Origin: Mycobacterium sp. IS-1264
GTDB taxonomy: Bacteria; Actinomycetota; Actinomycetes; Mycobacteriales; Mycobacteriaceae
Direction: 5' to 3'
Length of the DNA stretch: 64,000 nt
NCBI RefSeq assembly: GCF_001954195.1
Contig: NZ_MBES01000021.1
Location: 98,255 to 162,254, forward strand
Shown: positions 41,417 through 51,736 of the stretch, piece after piece
Layout of the letters: each line of letters starts with the position of its first letter
How positions within the stretch are numbered: position 1 is the stretch's first letter
The notes under the pieces: model-generated
Told to the model about the DNA's origin: nothing
Seen by the model: the letters and a program-made list of their open reading frames with translations, nothing else
Database searches by the model: none
Translations under genes and position numbers: made by a program

Positions 41417-43081
41417 TCAGCGGCGCCGGGTGCCGTCCGGTGACATGGGCCCGACGAGTTGAGCGAGCAGCGGCGGGATTTCGAGCCGCGGCAACACCAC
41501 CTCGACGAACACCATGCGGTCGCGCTGCTGAGCGGCGACGTTGAACGCGTCGTCGAGCTCACCGTAGGTCTGCGCCCGGAACGCCAGGTGGTCGACCGCG
41601 CCCAGCGCGTTGGGGACATCGGTCCACTTCCAGCTGACGATGTCGTTGTAGGGTGCGGTCTCGCCGTGAATCGCCCGTTCGACGGTGTAACCGTCGTTGT
41701 TGACCACCACGATGACCGGCGACAACCCCTCGCGGGAGAAGGTGCCGAGTTCCTGGATGGTCAGTTGCGCGGCCCCGTCGCCGATCAGCAATACGGTCCG
41801 ACGGTCCGGATGCGCCACCGCCGCCCCGACCGCGGCGGGCAGCGTGTAACCGATTGAGCCCCAAAGCGGTTGACCGATGAAGGTGACACCCTGCGGGAGC
41901 CGGTGATCCGCCATGCCGTAGAACGACGTGCCCTGATCGGCGAGGACCACGTTTCCCGGTGTGAGCGCCACGCACAGGCGATCCCACACCATCTTCTGGG
42001 TCAACGGTTGATCGCGCGGTGGCGGTGGCGGTAGCGGTTCGGCCGGCGGCGATGCCACCGGCGGTGAGGTGATTCCGCGTCGGGCGAGGATCGTAGCCAG
42101 GGCCTCCAGCGCGGCGCCCATCTCCAGCGGTGCGAAAACCTCGCCTGCCACACTGCTTTGGTACTGCCCGACGTCGATGGTGCGGGCCGGGTCGATGCGC
42201 TGGCTGAAGAAGCCGCTGACCATGTCGGTGAACACCACGCCGGCCGTCACCAGCACCGGCGCCTCTTCGATCGCCGCGCGCACCCATTCGGCGCTGGCCG
42301 CACCCGCGTAGATGCCCAGGAAGTTGGGCGAGCTCTCGTCGAGCAGACTCTTTCCCCACATCAACGTCGCGTGCGGCACCACGTCCGCGGCCAGCAGTGC
42401 CTCGAGCTCCTTGACCGCCTGCAGCCGGTGCACCAGCAGGTCGGCGAGCACGGTGAGCCGATGGTCGCCGATGAGGCCGGTCGCGGCCTCGACGAACATG
42501 GCCAGCGCGCGCGGGCTGGTGCCTCCGGAGTAGCGGGGCAACGGCGCCTCGGGCGGCTCGGTGGGGAAGCGGGCCACGTCGGTGGACAGCAGGATGTACC
42601 CGGGCCGCTTCTGTTCACGCACCTCGGACAGCACCCGGTCGATCTCCCTGCACGCGGTGGCCGGCATGAGATTGGCTTGGGCGCAAGTGATTTCCCGGCT
42701 GATCCGGAAGAAGTGCTCGAAATCCCCATCGCCGAGCGAATGATGCAGCGCCCGCCGGGCGCCCTGGGCGTCTTTTGAGGGACCGCCGACGATGTGAACG
42801 ACCGGCACGTGCTCGGCGTAGCTGCCCGCGATCGCGTTGGCCGCCGAGAGTTCACCCACGCCGAATGTCGTTACCAGGGCTGACATTCCACGCAACCGGT
42901 CGTATCCGTCGGCGGCGTAGCCGGCGTTCAGCTCGTTGGCGCTGCCGACCCATCGAATGGCCGGATGGGCGACGATGTGGTCGAGGAATTCCAGGTTGTA
43001 GTCGCCGGGAACGCCGAAGATCTCGGAGACGCCGAGCTCGGCGAGGCGGTCCAGGAGATAGTCGCCGACGGTGTAGGTCAC
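41417..43081 (-). CDS. kdc: Alpha-keto-acid decarboxylase (Rv0853c ortholog)
   Basis: The 554-residue product is a ThDP-dependent decarboxylase of the pyruvate/indolepyruvate decarboxylase type. The N-terminal PYR domain is seen in [14 protein letters not shown] near residues 22-35 with the catalytic glutamate region following. The PP-domain cofactor motif [29 protein letters not shown] lies near 450-480. M. tuberculosis Kdc (Rv0853c) decarboxylates branched-chain and aromatic 2-keto acids. The order kdc-SRPBCC-far that follows is the same as in M. tuberculosis, which supports orthology. It is convergent with the Bfd-like gene. Confidence 0.9.
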   Translation of the reverse strand: MTYTVGDYLLDRLAELGVSEIFGVPGDYNLEFLDHIVAHPAIRWVGSANELNAGYAADGYDRLRGMSALVTTFGVGELSAANAIAGSYAEHVPVVHIVGGPSKDAQGARRALHHSLGDGDFEHFFRISREITCAQANLMPATACREIDRVLSEVREQKRPGYILLSTDVARFPTEPPEAPLPRYSGGTSPRALAMFVEAATGLIGDHRLTVLADLLVHRLQAVKELEALLAADVVPHATLMWGKSLLDESSPNFLGIYAGAASAEWVRAAIEEAPVLVTAGVVFTDMVSGFFSQRIDPARTIDVGQYQSSVAGEVFAPLEMGAALEALATILARRGITSPPVASPPAEPLPPPPPRDQPLTQKMVWDRLCVALTPGNVVLADQGTSFYGMADHRLPQGVTFIGQPLWGSIGYTLPAAVGAAVAHPDRRTVLLIGDGAAQLTIQELGTFSREGLSPVIVVVNNDGYTVERAIHGETAPYNDIVSWKWTDVPNALGAVDHLAFRAQTYGELDDAFNVAAQQRDRMVFVEVVLPRLEIPPLLAQLVGPMSPDGTRRR

Positions 43082-43146
43082 GACGACGACGGTACGCCCG
43101 GTCGAAACCCTCCCGGCCGGACGCCTATTGGCCTATCGTGCGGGCC

Positions 43147-43590
43147 ATGGCGATCAATGAAACCCGCGACATTGTCATCGAAGCCAGCCCCGAGGAGATT
43201 CTCGACGTCATCGCCGATTTCGAATCGCTGCCCGAGTGGTCGGAGCCCCACCAGAGTTCCGAAGTGCTCGAGAGGGGCGAGGACGGCCGGCCCAGCAAGG
43301 TCAAGATGAAAGTCAAAGCCGCCGGCATCACCGACGAGCAAGTGGTGGCCTACACGTGGAGCGAGAACAAGGTGAGCTGGACGCTGGTCAGCTCCGGCCA
43401 ACAGCGTTCGCAGGACGCGTCCTACACGTTGATACCCGAGGGCGACAAGACGAAAGTCAAATTCGAGATCAGCGTCGACCCGGTGGTACCGCTGCCCGGC
43501 TTCGTGTTGAAGCGTGCCGTCAAAGGGACGATCGACACCGGCACCAAGGGCCTGCGCGACCGCGTGCTCAAGGTCAAGAAGGGTAAGTAG
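43147..43590 (+). CDS. SRPBCC (START-like) protein, Rv0854 ortholog
   Basis: The 147-residue product has the length I recall for Rv0854 and the polyketide-cyclase/START pattern: DIVIEASPEEILDVIADFESLPEWSE at residues 8-33 and the C-terminal helix PGFVLKRAVKGTIDTGTKGL. Such helix-grip proteins bind hydrophobic ligands. TATCGT at 43134-43139 lies 7 bases before ATG 43147, so the message may be leaderless. It is divergent from kdc and followed by far. Confidence 0.85.
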   Translation: MAINETRDIVIEASPEEILDVIADFESLPEWSEPHQSSEVLERGEDGRPSKVKMKVKAAGITDEQVVAYTWSENKVSWTLVSSGQQRSQDASYTLIPEGDKTKVKFEISVDPVVPLPGFVLKRAVKGTIDTGTKGLRDRVLKVKKGK

Positions 43591-43595
43591 CCACC

Positions 43596-44675
43596 GTGAC
43601 CGGCGGGGGACCGTTGGCCGGGGTGAGAGTCATCGAACTCGGCGGCATCGGACCGGGGCCGCACGCGGGGATGGTGCTCGCGGATCTGGGCGCCGACGTG
43701 GTGCGGGTCCGCCGACCCGGCGGACTCACGATGCCGCCCGAGGACCGCGACCTGCTGCACCGCGGGAAGCGGATCGTCGACCTGGACGTCAAGACGCACC
43801 CCGGCACGCTGCTGGAGCTGGCCGCGAAGGCCGACGTGCTGCTGGACTGTTTCCGGCCCGGCACTTGCGAACGATTGGGCATCGGCCCCGACGACTGCGC
43901 GGCGGTCAATCCGCGACTGATCTACGCGCGGATCACCGGCTGGGGACAGGACGGGCCGCTGGCCGCGACGGCCGGCCACGATATCAACTATCTGTCGCAG
44001 ACCGGTGCGCTGTCGGCGCTCGGTTATGCCGACCGGCCGCCGATGCCGCCGCTGAATCTGGTCGCCGACTTCGGCGGCGGCTCGATGCTGGTGCTGCTGG
44101 GCATCGCGGTGGCGCTGTATGAGCGGGAACGGTCGGGCAAGGGACAGGTCGTCGACGCCGCGATGGTCGACGGGGTTAGCCTGCTCGCGCAGATGATGTG
44201 GACGATGAAGTCCACCGGTGCGCTGCGCGACCGGCGCGAGTCGTTCCTGCTCGACGGCGGCGCCCCGTTCTACCGCTGCTACGAGACAGCCGACGGCAAG
44301 TACATGGCCGTCGGTGCCATCGAGCCGCAATTCTTCGCGGCGCTGCTGGCCGGGCTGGGCCTGACCGAAGACGAGGTGCCCGGCCAGCTCGACATCGGGT
44401 CATACCCACGGATGTACGACGTCCTCGCGCAACGGTTCGCCAGCCGGACCCGCGACGAGTGGACCGAGGTTTTCGCCGGCACCGATGCGTGCGTCACCCC
44501 GGTACTGACGTGGAGCGAAGCCGCGACCAACGAGCATTTGAACGCACGCTCGACGGTGATCACGGCCCATGGAGTCGAACAGGCCGCACCCGCGCCGCGG
44601 TTTTCCCGAACGCCGGCCGGGCCGGTGGGGCCGCCGCCGGCGACCACGACACCGATTGCCGAAATCGGCTGGTAG
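43596..44675 (+). CDS. far: Fatty-acid-CoA racemase / family III CoA-transferase (Rv0855 ortholog)
   Basis: The 359-residue product has the alpha-methylacyl-CoA racemase subtype of the CoA-transferase III fold: LAGVRVIELGGIGPGPHAGMVLADLGADVVRVRR at residues 7-40, HRGKRIVDLDVK near 51-62, and the active-site region YARITGWGQDGPLAATAGHDINYL near 109-132, which holds the expected histidine and aspartate. These enzymes interconvert the stereoisomers of 2-methyl-branched acyl-CoAs before beta-oxidation. Length and gene order match M. tuberculosis far. Confidence 0.9.
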   Translation: MTGGGPLAGVRVIELGGIGPGPHAGMVLADLGADVVRVRRPGGLTMPPEDRDLLHRGKRIVDLDVKTHPGTLLELAAKADVLLDCFRPGTCERLGIGPDDCAAVNPRLIYARITGWGQDGPLAATAGHDINYLSQTGALSALGYADRPPMPPLNLVADFGGGSMLVLLGIAVALYERERSGKGQVVDAAMVDGVSLLAQMMWTMKSTGALRDRRESFLLDGGAPFYRCYETADGKYMAVGAIEPQFFAALLAGLGLTEDEVPGQLDIGSYPRMYDVLAQRFASRTRDEWTEVFAGTDACVTPVLTWSEAATNEHLNARSTVITAHGVEQAAPAPRFSRTPAGPVGPPPATTTPIAEIGW

Positions 44676-44733
44676 CTAAATAATCACGCCGAACATCAGC
44701 CGCGGATAGGTCGCCGGGGTTAGGTTGTTATCA

Positions 44734-45183
44734 GTGGCAGTAAAAGCATCACGGGAATTCGTCGTTGATGCGCCGCCAGAAGTGGTCATGGAGGCGCTGA
44801 CAGATGTCGGCGTCCTTTCATCGTGGTCGCCACTCCACAAACAAATCGAAGTGATCGACCGTTATCCCGACGGTCGGCCGCATCATGTCAAGGCCACGAT
44901 CAAGATCTTGGGGCTCGTCGATAGAGAGATCCTGGAATACCACTGGGGCCCCGATTGGGTCGTCTACGACGCCAAGGGGACCGCCCAGCAGCATGGCCAG
45001 CACGTCGAGTACAACCTGAAACCCGAGGGTGTCGACAAGACGCGGGTGCGTTTCGACCTCACGGTCGAACCGGCGGGGCCGATCCCCGGTTTCGTCGTCA
45101 AGCGGGCGGCCGAAAACGTCCTCAACGCCTCGGTGAAGGGGCTGACCGATCTGGTCAGGGGCGGCCGCGATTCGGGTGATTAG
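44734..45183 (+). CDS. SRPBCC (START-like) protein, Rv0856 ortholog
   Basis: The 149-residue product starts at GTG 44734, seven bases after TAGGTT (44721-44726), again suggesting a leaderless message. It has the helix-grip pattern EFVVDAPPEVVMEALTDVGVLSSWSPLHK, then YPDGRPHHVKATIKILGLVDREILEYHWG and the end helix PGFVVKRAAENVLNASVKGL. The next gene encodes a close paralog with the same central segment. The two likely bind lipids or acyl chains; no enzyme activity can be assigned. Confidence 0.85.
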   Translation: MAVKASREFVVDAPPEVVMEALTDVGVLSSWSPLHKQIEVIDRYPDGRPHHVKATIKILGLVDREILEYHWGPDWVVYDAKGTAQQHGQHVEYNLKPEGVDKTRVRFDLTVEPAGPIPGFVVKRAAENVLNASVKGLTDLVRGGRDSGD

Positions 45184-45185
45184 CG

Positions 45186-45620
45186 ATGGCCGTACAAGCG
45201 TCGGCGGAAATCGTCATCAACGCGCCCCCGGAGGTCATCATCGACGCGCTCGCCGACATGGACACGGTGCCGTCGTGGTCCGCGGTGCACAAGAAGGCCG
45301 AAGTGGTCGACACCTATCCCGACGGCCGTCCGCACCACGTGAAGGTCACGATCCGGGTGATGGGCATCGTCGACACGCAGTTTCTCGAGTACCACTGGGG
45401 GCGGGACTGGATGGTGTGGGACGCCAAAAAGACCATCCACCAGCATGGTCAGCACGGCGAGTACAACCTGACCCGTGAGGGCGACGACAGGACCCGCGTG
45501 CGATTCGGCATCACCGTCGAACCGTCGGCACCGTTGCCCGAGTTCCTGATCAACCGGGCCCGCAAGAAGATCCTGCACGCCGCGCTGGAAGGACTGCGCT
45601 GGCGAGTTATGGGTGGTTGA
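45186..45620 (+). CDS. SRPBCC (START-like) protein, Rv0857 ortholog
   Basis: The 144-residue product shares SAEIVINAPPEVIIDALADMDTVPSWSAVHKKAEVVDTYPDGRPHHVK with its neighbour and starts two bases after that gene's stop. With the proteins at 43147 and 44734 it makes three related START-like genes in 2.5 kb. The 3' end overlaps the convergent dapC gene by 14 bases. Its hydrophobic-ligand role is inferred from the family. Confidence 0.85.
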   Translation: MAVQASAEIVINAPPEVIIDALADMDTVPSWSAVHKKAEVVDTYPDGRPHHVKVTIRVMGIVDTQFLEYHWGRDWMVWDAKKTIHQHGQHGEYNLTREGDDRTRVRFGITVEPSAPLPEFLINRARKKILHAALEGLRWRVMGG

Positions 45621-46779
45621 GCGCGGCCAGGCGCCGGATCGCTTCGTCGAGGGTGTCGGCGCGTTTGCAGAAGGTGAAGCGCACCAGGTGATTCCACACG
45701 TCAAGGTGCGGGGCGGCGGGATCGCAGAATGCCGACATCGGGATGGCGGCCACGCCTACCTTCTCCGGTAGTGCCGCGCAGAAGGCCGTGCTGTCGTCGT
45801 AACCGAGCGGGCGCGGATCGGCGCACAGGAAATAGGTGCCGCCGCTGTCGTGCACTTCGAAGCCGATCTCGCTCAGACCGGACGCCAGCCGGTCTCGTCG
45901 GGCCTGCAGCGAGCTTCGAAGCTCGGCCACCCACGCGTCTTCGGTATCCAGCGCGAGGGCCACGGCGGGCTGTAACGGCGCCCCGCCGACGTAGCTCAGA
46001 TATTGTTTGGCCGCGCGAACCCCGGCGATGAGTTCGGCTGGGCCGCATGCCCATCCGATCTTCCAGCCGGTGCAGTTGAACATCTTGGCGGCGCTGGAGA
46101 TGGTGATGGTGCGCTCGGCCATGCCGCCGAACCCGGCCAGTGGCAGGTGGCGGCGGTTGTCGAAGACCAGGTGCTCGTAGACCTCGTCGGTGATCACCAA
46201 AAGATCTGCCGCCACCGCGATCTCGGCGACTGCCGCCAGCTCGGCCTCGCTCAGCACCGCACCGGTCGGGTTGTGCGGCGAGTTGATGATCAGCGCGCGG
46301 GTCCTGGGCGTCAGGGCCCGCCGCAGCGCGTCGGTGTCAAGCGCGAAGCCGCGGCCGTCGGGGACCAGCGGCACGGCCAGCCGGTGCGCGCCGGCCATCG
46401 CGACCACCGGGGAGTAGGAGTCATAGAACGGTTCGATGAGCAGTACTTCGGAGCCCGGCTCGACCAGCCCGAGCACCGCCGCCGCGATGGCCTCGGTGGC
46501 GCCGACGGTCACCAGCACCTCGGTGTCGGGGTCGTATTCAACGCCGAAGTGCCGCTTGCGGTGGGCGGCGATCGCGTGGCGCAGCGGCGCGATGCCTATT
46601 CCGGGCGGGTATTGGTTGGCGCCCTCGGCGATGGCGTCTTGCGCGGCCTTCAGCAACGCGGGGGGTCCGTCCTCGTCGGGAAAGCCCTGACCGAGGTTCA
46701 CCGCGCCGATCCGCGCGGCCAGCGCCGACATTTCGGCGAACACCGTGGTGGCGTAGGGCCGCAGGCGCGACACCGTCAT
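45607..46779 (-). CDS. dapC: Probable N-succinyldiaminopimelate aminotransferase (DapC, Rv0858c ortholog)
   Basis: The 390-residue product is a class I PLP aminotransferase. It has VNLGQGFPDEDGPP near residues 27-40, NSPHNPTGAVL near 170 for cofactor binding, the PLP lysine in TISSAAKMFNCTGWKIGW near 232, and the C-terminal carboxylate-binding arginine in VRFTFCKR. Rv0858c is described as the lysine/diaminopimelate-pathway aminotransferase DapC. ATG 46779 gives the expected family size; the frame remains open to 46962 but crosses the repeat. Gene order supports orthology. Confidence 0.9.
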   Translation of the reverse strand: MTVSRLRPYATTVFAEMSALAARIGAVNLGQGFPDEDGPPALLKAAQDAIAEGANQYPPGIGIAPLRHAIAAHRKRHFGVEYDPDTEVLVTVGATEAIAAAVLGLVEPGSEVLLIEPFYDSYSPVVAMAGAHRLAVPLVPDGRGFALDTDALRRALTPRTRALIINSPHNPTGAVLSEAELAAVAEIAVAADLLVITDEVYEHLVFDNRRHLPLAGFGGMAERTITISSAAKMFNCTGWKIGWACGPAELIAGVRAAKQYLSYVGGAPLQPAVALALDTEDAWVAELRSSLQARRDRLASGLSEIGFEVHDSGGTYFLCADPRPLGYDDSTAFCAALPEKVGVAAIPMSAFCDPAAPHLDVWNHLVRFTFCKRADTLDEAIRRLAALNHP

Positions 46780-46805
46780 GGTGGTCGAGCCTAGCTTCAG
46801 CCTCG

Positions 46806-46862
46806 ATCGTGACTGCAGCGTCACGTTCGGCGGCCATCGTGACTGCAGCGTCACGTTCGGCG
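46806..46862. repeat. Two tandem copies of a 27-base intergenic repeat
   Basis: The bases at 46806-46832 are repeated exactly at 46836-46862, separated by three bases; the core TGACTGCAGCGTCACG is partly palindromic. The copies lie between dapC and fadA. Similar short sequences are, as far as I recall, scattered in mycobacterial intergenic regions. Confidence 0.85.
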
Positions 46863-46960
46863 TCTGACCAGCGAATCTTGCCCAACCAACAGGTTGGCCG
46901 GGCACCCTGTTAGGGTGCTGGGTACGGATCCGAACCCCCATTTGTGAAGAGGAAGCCGAC

Positions 46961-48172
<1,212 letters not shown>

Positions 48173-48176
48173 GTAC

Positions 48177-50321
48177 ATGGCCGACAACACAATCCAGTGG
48201 GATAAGGACGCCGACGGCATCGTCACGCTGACCATGGACGACCCGTCCGGGTCCGCCAACGTGATGAACGAGGCCTACATCGAGTCGATGGGCAAGGCCG
48301 TGGATCGCCTTGTCGCCGAGAAGGATTCGATCACCGGCGTCGTGATCACCAGCGGCAAGAAGACCTTCTTCGCCGGCGGGGACGTCAAGACCATGATCCA
48401 GGCGACGCCCGAGGACGCCGGTGACGTCTTCGACACCGTCGAGACGGTCAAGAAGCAGCTGCGCACCCTGGAGACGCTGGGCAAGCCGGTCGTGGCGGCC
48501 ATCAACGGGGCCGCCCTCGGCGGTGGGCTGGAGATCGCGCTGGCGTGTCATCACCGCATCGCCGCCGACGTCAAGGGCAGCCAGATCGGCCTGCCCGAAG
48601 CGACATTGGGCCTGTTGCCCGGCGGCGGCGGGGTGACCCGCACCGTGCGGATGTTCGGCATTCAGACCGCGTTCGTGAGCATTCTGGCGCAGGGCACGCG
48701 GTTCAAGCCGGCCAAGGCCAAGGAGATCGGTCTGGTCGACGAGTTGTTGCCGACGGTCGAGGAGCTGGTGCCTGCCGCCAAGGCGTGGATCAAGGCCAAC
48801 CCCGACGCGCACGAGCAGCCGTGGGACAAGAAGGGCTACAAGATGCCCGGCGGCTCTCCGTCGTCGCCGTCGCTCGCAGCCATTCTGCCGTCGTTCCCGT
48901 CGAACTTGCGCAAGCAGCTCAAGGGCGCCCCGATGCCCGCGCCGCGGGCCATCCTGGCCGCCGCGGTCGAGGGCGCGCAGGTCGACTTCGACACCGCAAG
49001 CCGCATCGAGAGCCGCTACTTCGCGTCGCTCGTCACCGGCCAGGTCGCCAAGAACATGATTCAGGCGTTCTTCTTCGACCTGCAGCACATCAACTCCGGC
49101 GGGTCGCGGCCCGACGGCATCGGCAAGACACCGATCAAGAAGATCGGTGTGCTGGGCGCCGGGATGATGGGCGCCGGCATCGCCTACGTCTCGGCCAAGG
49201 CCGGTTTCGACGTGGTGCTCAAGGATGTCAGCTTCGAGGCCGCCCAGAAGGGCAAGGGCTACTCCGAGAAGCTGGAAGCCAAGGCGCTGGAGCGGGGCCG
49301 CACCACCGAGGAGAAGTCCAAGGCACTCCTGGACCGCATCACCCCGACGGGCGACGCGGCCGACCTCGCGGGCGTCGACTTCGTGGTCGAGGCGGTGTTC
49401 GAGAACCAGGAACTCAAGCACAAGGTGTTCCAGGAGATCGAGGACATCGTCGAGCCCAACGCGCTGCTGGGATCCAACACCTCCACCTTGCCGATCACCG
49501 GCCTCGCGACCGGCGTCAAGCGGCAGGAGGACTTCATCGGGATCCACTTCTTCTCGCCGGTGGACAAGATGCCGCTGGTCGAAATCATCAAGGGCGAGAA
49601 GACATCCGACGAAGCGCTGGCCCGGGTGTTCGACTACACGCTGGCCATCGGCAAGACGCCGATCGTCGTCAACGACAGCCGCGGCTTCTTCACCTCACGC
49701 GTCATCGGCACCTTCGTCAACGAGGCGCTGGCGATGCTGGGCGAGGGCGTCGAGCCGGCCAGCGTCGAGCAGGCCGGCTCGCAAGCCGGTTACCCGGCGC
49801 CGCCGCTGCAGTTGTCCGACGAGCTCAACCTGGAGCTGATGCACAAGATCGCCGTCGCCACCCGCAAGGGTGTCGAGGACGCCGGCGGCACCTACCAGCC
49901 GCACCCGGCCGAGGCCGTCGTCGAGAAGATGATCGAGATCGGCCGCCCGTCGCGGTTGAAGGGTGCCGGCTTCTACGAATACGTCGACGGCAAGCGCACC
50001 GGCCTGTGGCCGGGCCTGCGGGAGACGTTCAAGTCCGGCTCGTCGCAGCCTCCACTGCAGGACATGATCGATCGGATGCTGTTCGCCGAGGCGCTGGAAA
50101 CGCAGAAGTGCCTCGACGAGGGCGTGCTGACGTCGACGGCCGACGCCAACATCGGTTCGATCATGGGCATCGGCTTCCCGCCGTGGACGGGCGGTAGCGC
50201 GCAGTTCATCAACGGCTACTCCGGTCCGGCCGGCACGGGCAAGGATGCCTTCGTAGCCCGCGCCCGTGAGTTGGCGGCGAAGTACGGCGACCGCTTCCTG
50301 CCGCCGGACTCGTTGACGTAG
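48177..50321 (+). CDS. fadB: Trifunctional enzyme alpha subunit FadB: enoyl-CoA hydratase/3-hydroxyacyl-CoA dehydrogenase (Rv0860 ortholog)
   Basis: The 714-residue product has an N-terminal crotonase domain (GAALGGGLEIALACHHRIAAD near residues 113-132, GLPEATLGLLPGGGG near 140), and from about residue 320 a 3-hydroxyacyl-CoA dehydrogenase domain with the NAD motif GVLGAGMMGAGIA and the HFFSPVDKMPLVEI catalytic segment. It hydrates enoyl-CoA and oxidises the 3-hydroxyacyl-CoA. ATG 48177 (GGCCGACAAC next) directly follows fadA. The length matches the 720-residue M. tuberculosis protein. Confidence 0.96.
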   Translation: MADNTIQWDKDADGIVTLTMDDPSGSANVMNEAYIESMGKAVDRLVAEKDSITGVVITSGKKTFFAGGDVKTMIQATPEDAGDVFDTVETVKKQLRTLETLGKPVVAAINGAALGGGLEIALACHHRIAADVKGSQIGLPEATLGLLPGGGGVTRTVRMFGIQTAFVSILAQGTRFKPAKAKEIGLVDELLPTVEELVPAAKAWIKANPDAHEQPWDKKGYKMPGGSPSSPSLAAILPSFPSNLRKQLKGAPMPAPRAILAAAVEGAQVDFDTASRIESRYFASLVTGQVAKNMIQAFFFDLQHINSGGSRPDGIGKTPIKKIGVLGAGMMGAGIAYVSAKAGFDVVLKDVSFEAAQKGKGYSEKLEAKALERGRTTEEKSKALLDRITPTGDAADLAGVDFVVEAVFENQELKHKVFQEIEDIVEPNALLGSNTSTLPITGLATGVKRQEDFIGIHFFSPVDKMPLVEIIKGEKTSDEALARVFDYTLAIGKTPIVVNDSRGFFTSRVIGTFVNEALAMLGEGVEPASVEQAGSQAGYPAPPLQLSDELNLELMHKIAVATRKGVEDAGGTYQPHPAEAVVEKMIEIGRPSRLKGAGFYEYVDGKRTGLWPGLRETFKSGSSQPPLQDMIDRMLFAEALETQKCLDEGVLTSTADANIGSIMGIGFPPWTGGSAQFINGYSGPAGTGKDAFVARARELAAKYGDRFLPPDSLT

Positions 50322-50330
50322 TTTCTGCCG

Positions 50331-50390
50331 CGAGCAGACGCAGAATCGCATTGCGCGGGACCTCCGCGTGCGATTTTGCGTCTGCTCGCA
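50331..50390. repeat. Long inverted repeat (hairpin) after fadB
   Basis: Arms at 50331-50351 and 50370-50390, 21 bases each, are complementary with a single mismatch, separated by 18 bases. The core GAGCAGACGCA is a known sort of mycobacterial intergenic motif. It lies between convergent fadB and a methyltransferase gene and could act as a two-way terminator or mRNA stabiliser; it has no T-run. Confidence 0.8.
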
Positions 50391-50399
50391 CTCGGAGGT

Positions 50400-50999
50400 T
50401 CAGGCGCGGCGCTGAAACAGGTAGTACCGCGTCGGGGTTTCGCGGTCGAGCTCCCGCTCGTCGCCGGTGGACAACAGCGTCCAGGCCGGGGTGAATCGCC
50501 GTTCCATCTCGGCGGGCTCGATGCCGCGGACGCCGAACCTGCCGCCGGGACGGAATGCCACGATCAGTAGCCGCGCGTCGGGCGCCGCCACGGCGCTGAC
50601 CTCCCGGACGTACGCGTCGCGATCCGCGTCGCTCATGTTGTGCAGGCAGCCGTTGTCGACGATCAGCTCGAAGTTCGCGCCGACGCCTTCCTGACTCAGG
50701 TGCGTGACGTCGGCGCGGACAAAGTCGACCGAAGCGTCGGCGGCGCCGGCCTTGGCGCGAGCCTTGTCGAGCGCCTTCGTGACAAAGTCCACCGCGGTGA
50801 TTTTCCAGCCGCGTTGAGCGAGGTAGATCGACGTGTCTCCGGTGCCGCATCCCAGTTCCAGCGCCCGTCCCGCGGGCAGCGCGGGCGTGTCGGGAGTTCC
50901 CTCAATCAGCCCCCGCAGGCTCTGCGCGAGCGGATGCCCGTCCCAGGGGGTGAAGCCGATCCGGTAGAAGATGCGAAACAGGGTTTGTTTGGAGGCCAT
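50400..50999 (-). CDS. Class I SAM-dependent methyltransferase
   Basis: The 199-residue product has SAM motif I LELGCGTGDTSIYLAQ near residues 47-62, motif II in ITAVDFVTKALDKA and FELIVDNGCLHNMSD near 109-123, the fold of small-molecule methyltransferases. The first 22 residues and upstream ribosome region are identical to those of the paralog at 51077-51721 (see the repeat entries). The substrate is unknown. The gene is the last of a minus-strand run starting with the flavin monooxygenase at 53825. Confidence 0.85.
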   Translation of the reverse strand: MASKQTLFRIFYRIGFTPWDGHPLAQSLRGLIEGTPDTPALPAGRALELGCGTGDTSIYLAQRGWKITAVDFVTKALDKARAKAGAADASVDFVRADVTHLSQEGVGANFELIVDNGCLHNMSDADRDAYVREVSAVAAPDARLLIVAFRPGGRFGVRGIEPAEMERRFTPAWTLLSTGDERELDRETPTRYYLFQRRA

Positions 51000-51011
51000 A
51001 CCGCCACGGTA
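50935..51011. repeat. 77-base exact repeat, copy 1 (methyltransferase 5' end)
   Basis: These 77 bases cover the first 22 codons and about 12 upstream bases of the methyltransferase gene and are identical to 51657-51733. The downstream parts of the two genes have diverged clearly, so the identity is local. Confidence 0.9.
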
Positions 51012-51076
51012 CGCATTGGCGCCGGCTAGAGCCCCGTCGTCCTTGCAGTCCGCGGCGGTTGACCATCCAGCAACGA

Positions 51077-51721
51077 TTAGCCGGTGAGCTGCAGCAGGTA
51101 GCAGCGAACCGCGAATCGGTTGCGAATAAACGCAACTGGAGTGTGGCGATAGCCGGCGTCGTTGGCAAACACCATCTTTTCACCCGCTGACGACAGCAGT
51201 GTCCATCCAGGTGTAAATCTGCGTTCGACCTCGGACCCATCGAGTCCCAGAAGTCTGATGGGGCCACCGGGTGGCGCGGCGACGATCACTAGTCGTGCGC
51301 CGGGGGCGGCGGCCGCCGTGATCTCTTTGACGTAGAGATTACGGTCTTCGTCGCTCATGCCGTGGAGACAGCCGTTGTCGACGATTAAGTCAAACTTCGC
51401 ATCGATGCCGGCTTGGCTCAAATGCGTGACATCGGCCTCGACGAATTTGACCGGTACGCCGGCAGTGCGAGACTTGGCGCGGGCCTTCTCGAGGGCCTTT
51501 GCCACGAAGTCAACGCCCGTGACGTTCCAGCCGTGCTGAGCAAGGTAGATCGAGGAATCTCCGGTGCCGCACCCGACATCAAGGGCCGATCCCGCTGCCA
51601 GCGCGGGGTTGTCGTGGCTTCCTTCGATCAGATCCCGCAGGCTCTGCGCGATCGCGTGCCCGTCCCAGGGGGTGAAGCCGATCCGGTAGAAGATGCGAAA
51701 CAGGGTTTGTTTGGAGGCCAT
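51077..51721 (-). CDS. Class I SAM-dependent methyltransferase, tandem paralog
   Basis: The 214-residue product has SAM motif I LDVGCGTGDSSIYLAQ near residues 47-62, VTGVDFVAKALEKARAKSR and FDLIVDNGCLHGMSD. It is a clear duplicate of the upstream-strand neighbour at 50400-50999, with a different C-terminus (VFANDAGYRHTPVAFIRNRF). The two genes may use related substrates. It follows the F420-type oxidoreductase gene by 15 bases on the same strand. Confidence 0.85.
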   Translation of the reverse strand: MASKQTLFRIFYRIGFTPWDGHAIAQSLRDLIEGSHDNPALAAGSALDVGCGTGDSSIYLAQHGWNVTGVDFVAKALEKARAKSRTAGVPVKFVEADVTHLSQAGIDAKFDLIVDNGCLHGMSDEDRNLYVKEITAAAAPGARLVIVAAPPGGPIRLLGLDGSEVERRFTPGWTLLSSAGEKMVFANDAGYRHTPVAFIRNRFAVRCYLLQLTG

Positions 51722-51733
51722 ACCGCCACGGTA
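51657..51733. repeat. 77-base exact repeat, copy 2 (methyltransferase 5' end)
   Basis: Identical to 50935-51011. It carries the ribosome-binding region and first 22 codons of the second methyltransferase gene. Confidence 0.9.
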
Positions 51734-51736
51734 TGC

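Noticed and set aside
46806..46862. Could the two 27-base copies be a CRISPR array?
   Set aside because: There are only two copies, a 3-base spacer and no cas genes; a simple repeat is more likely.
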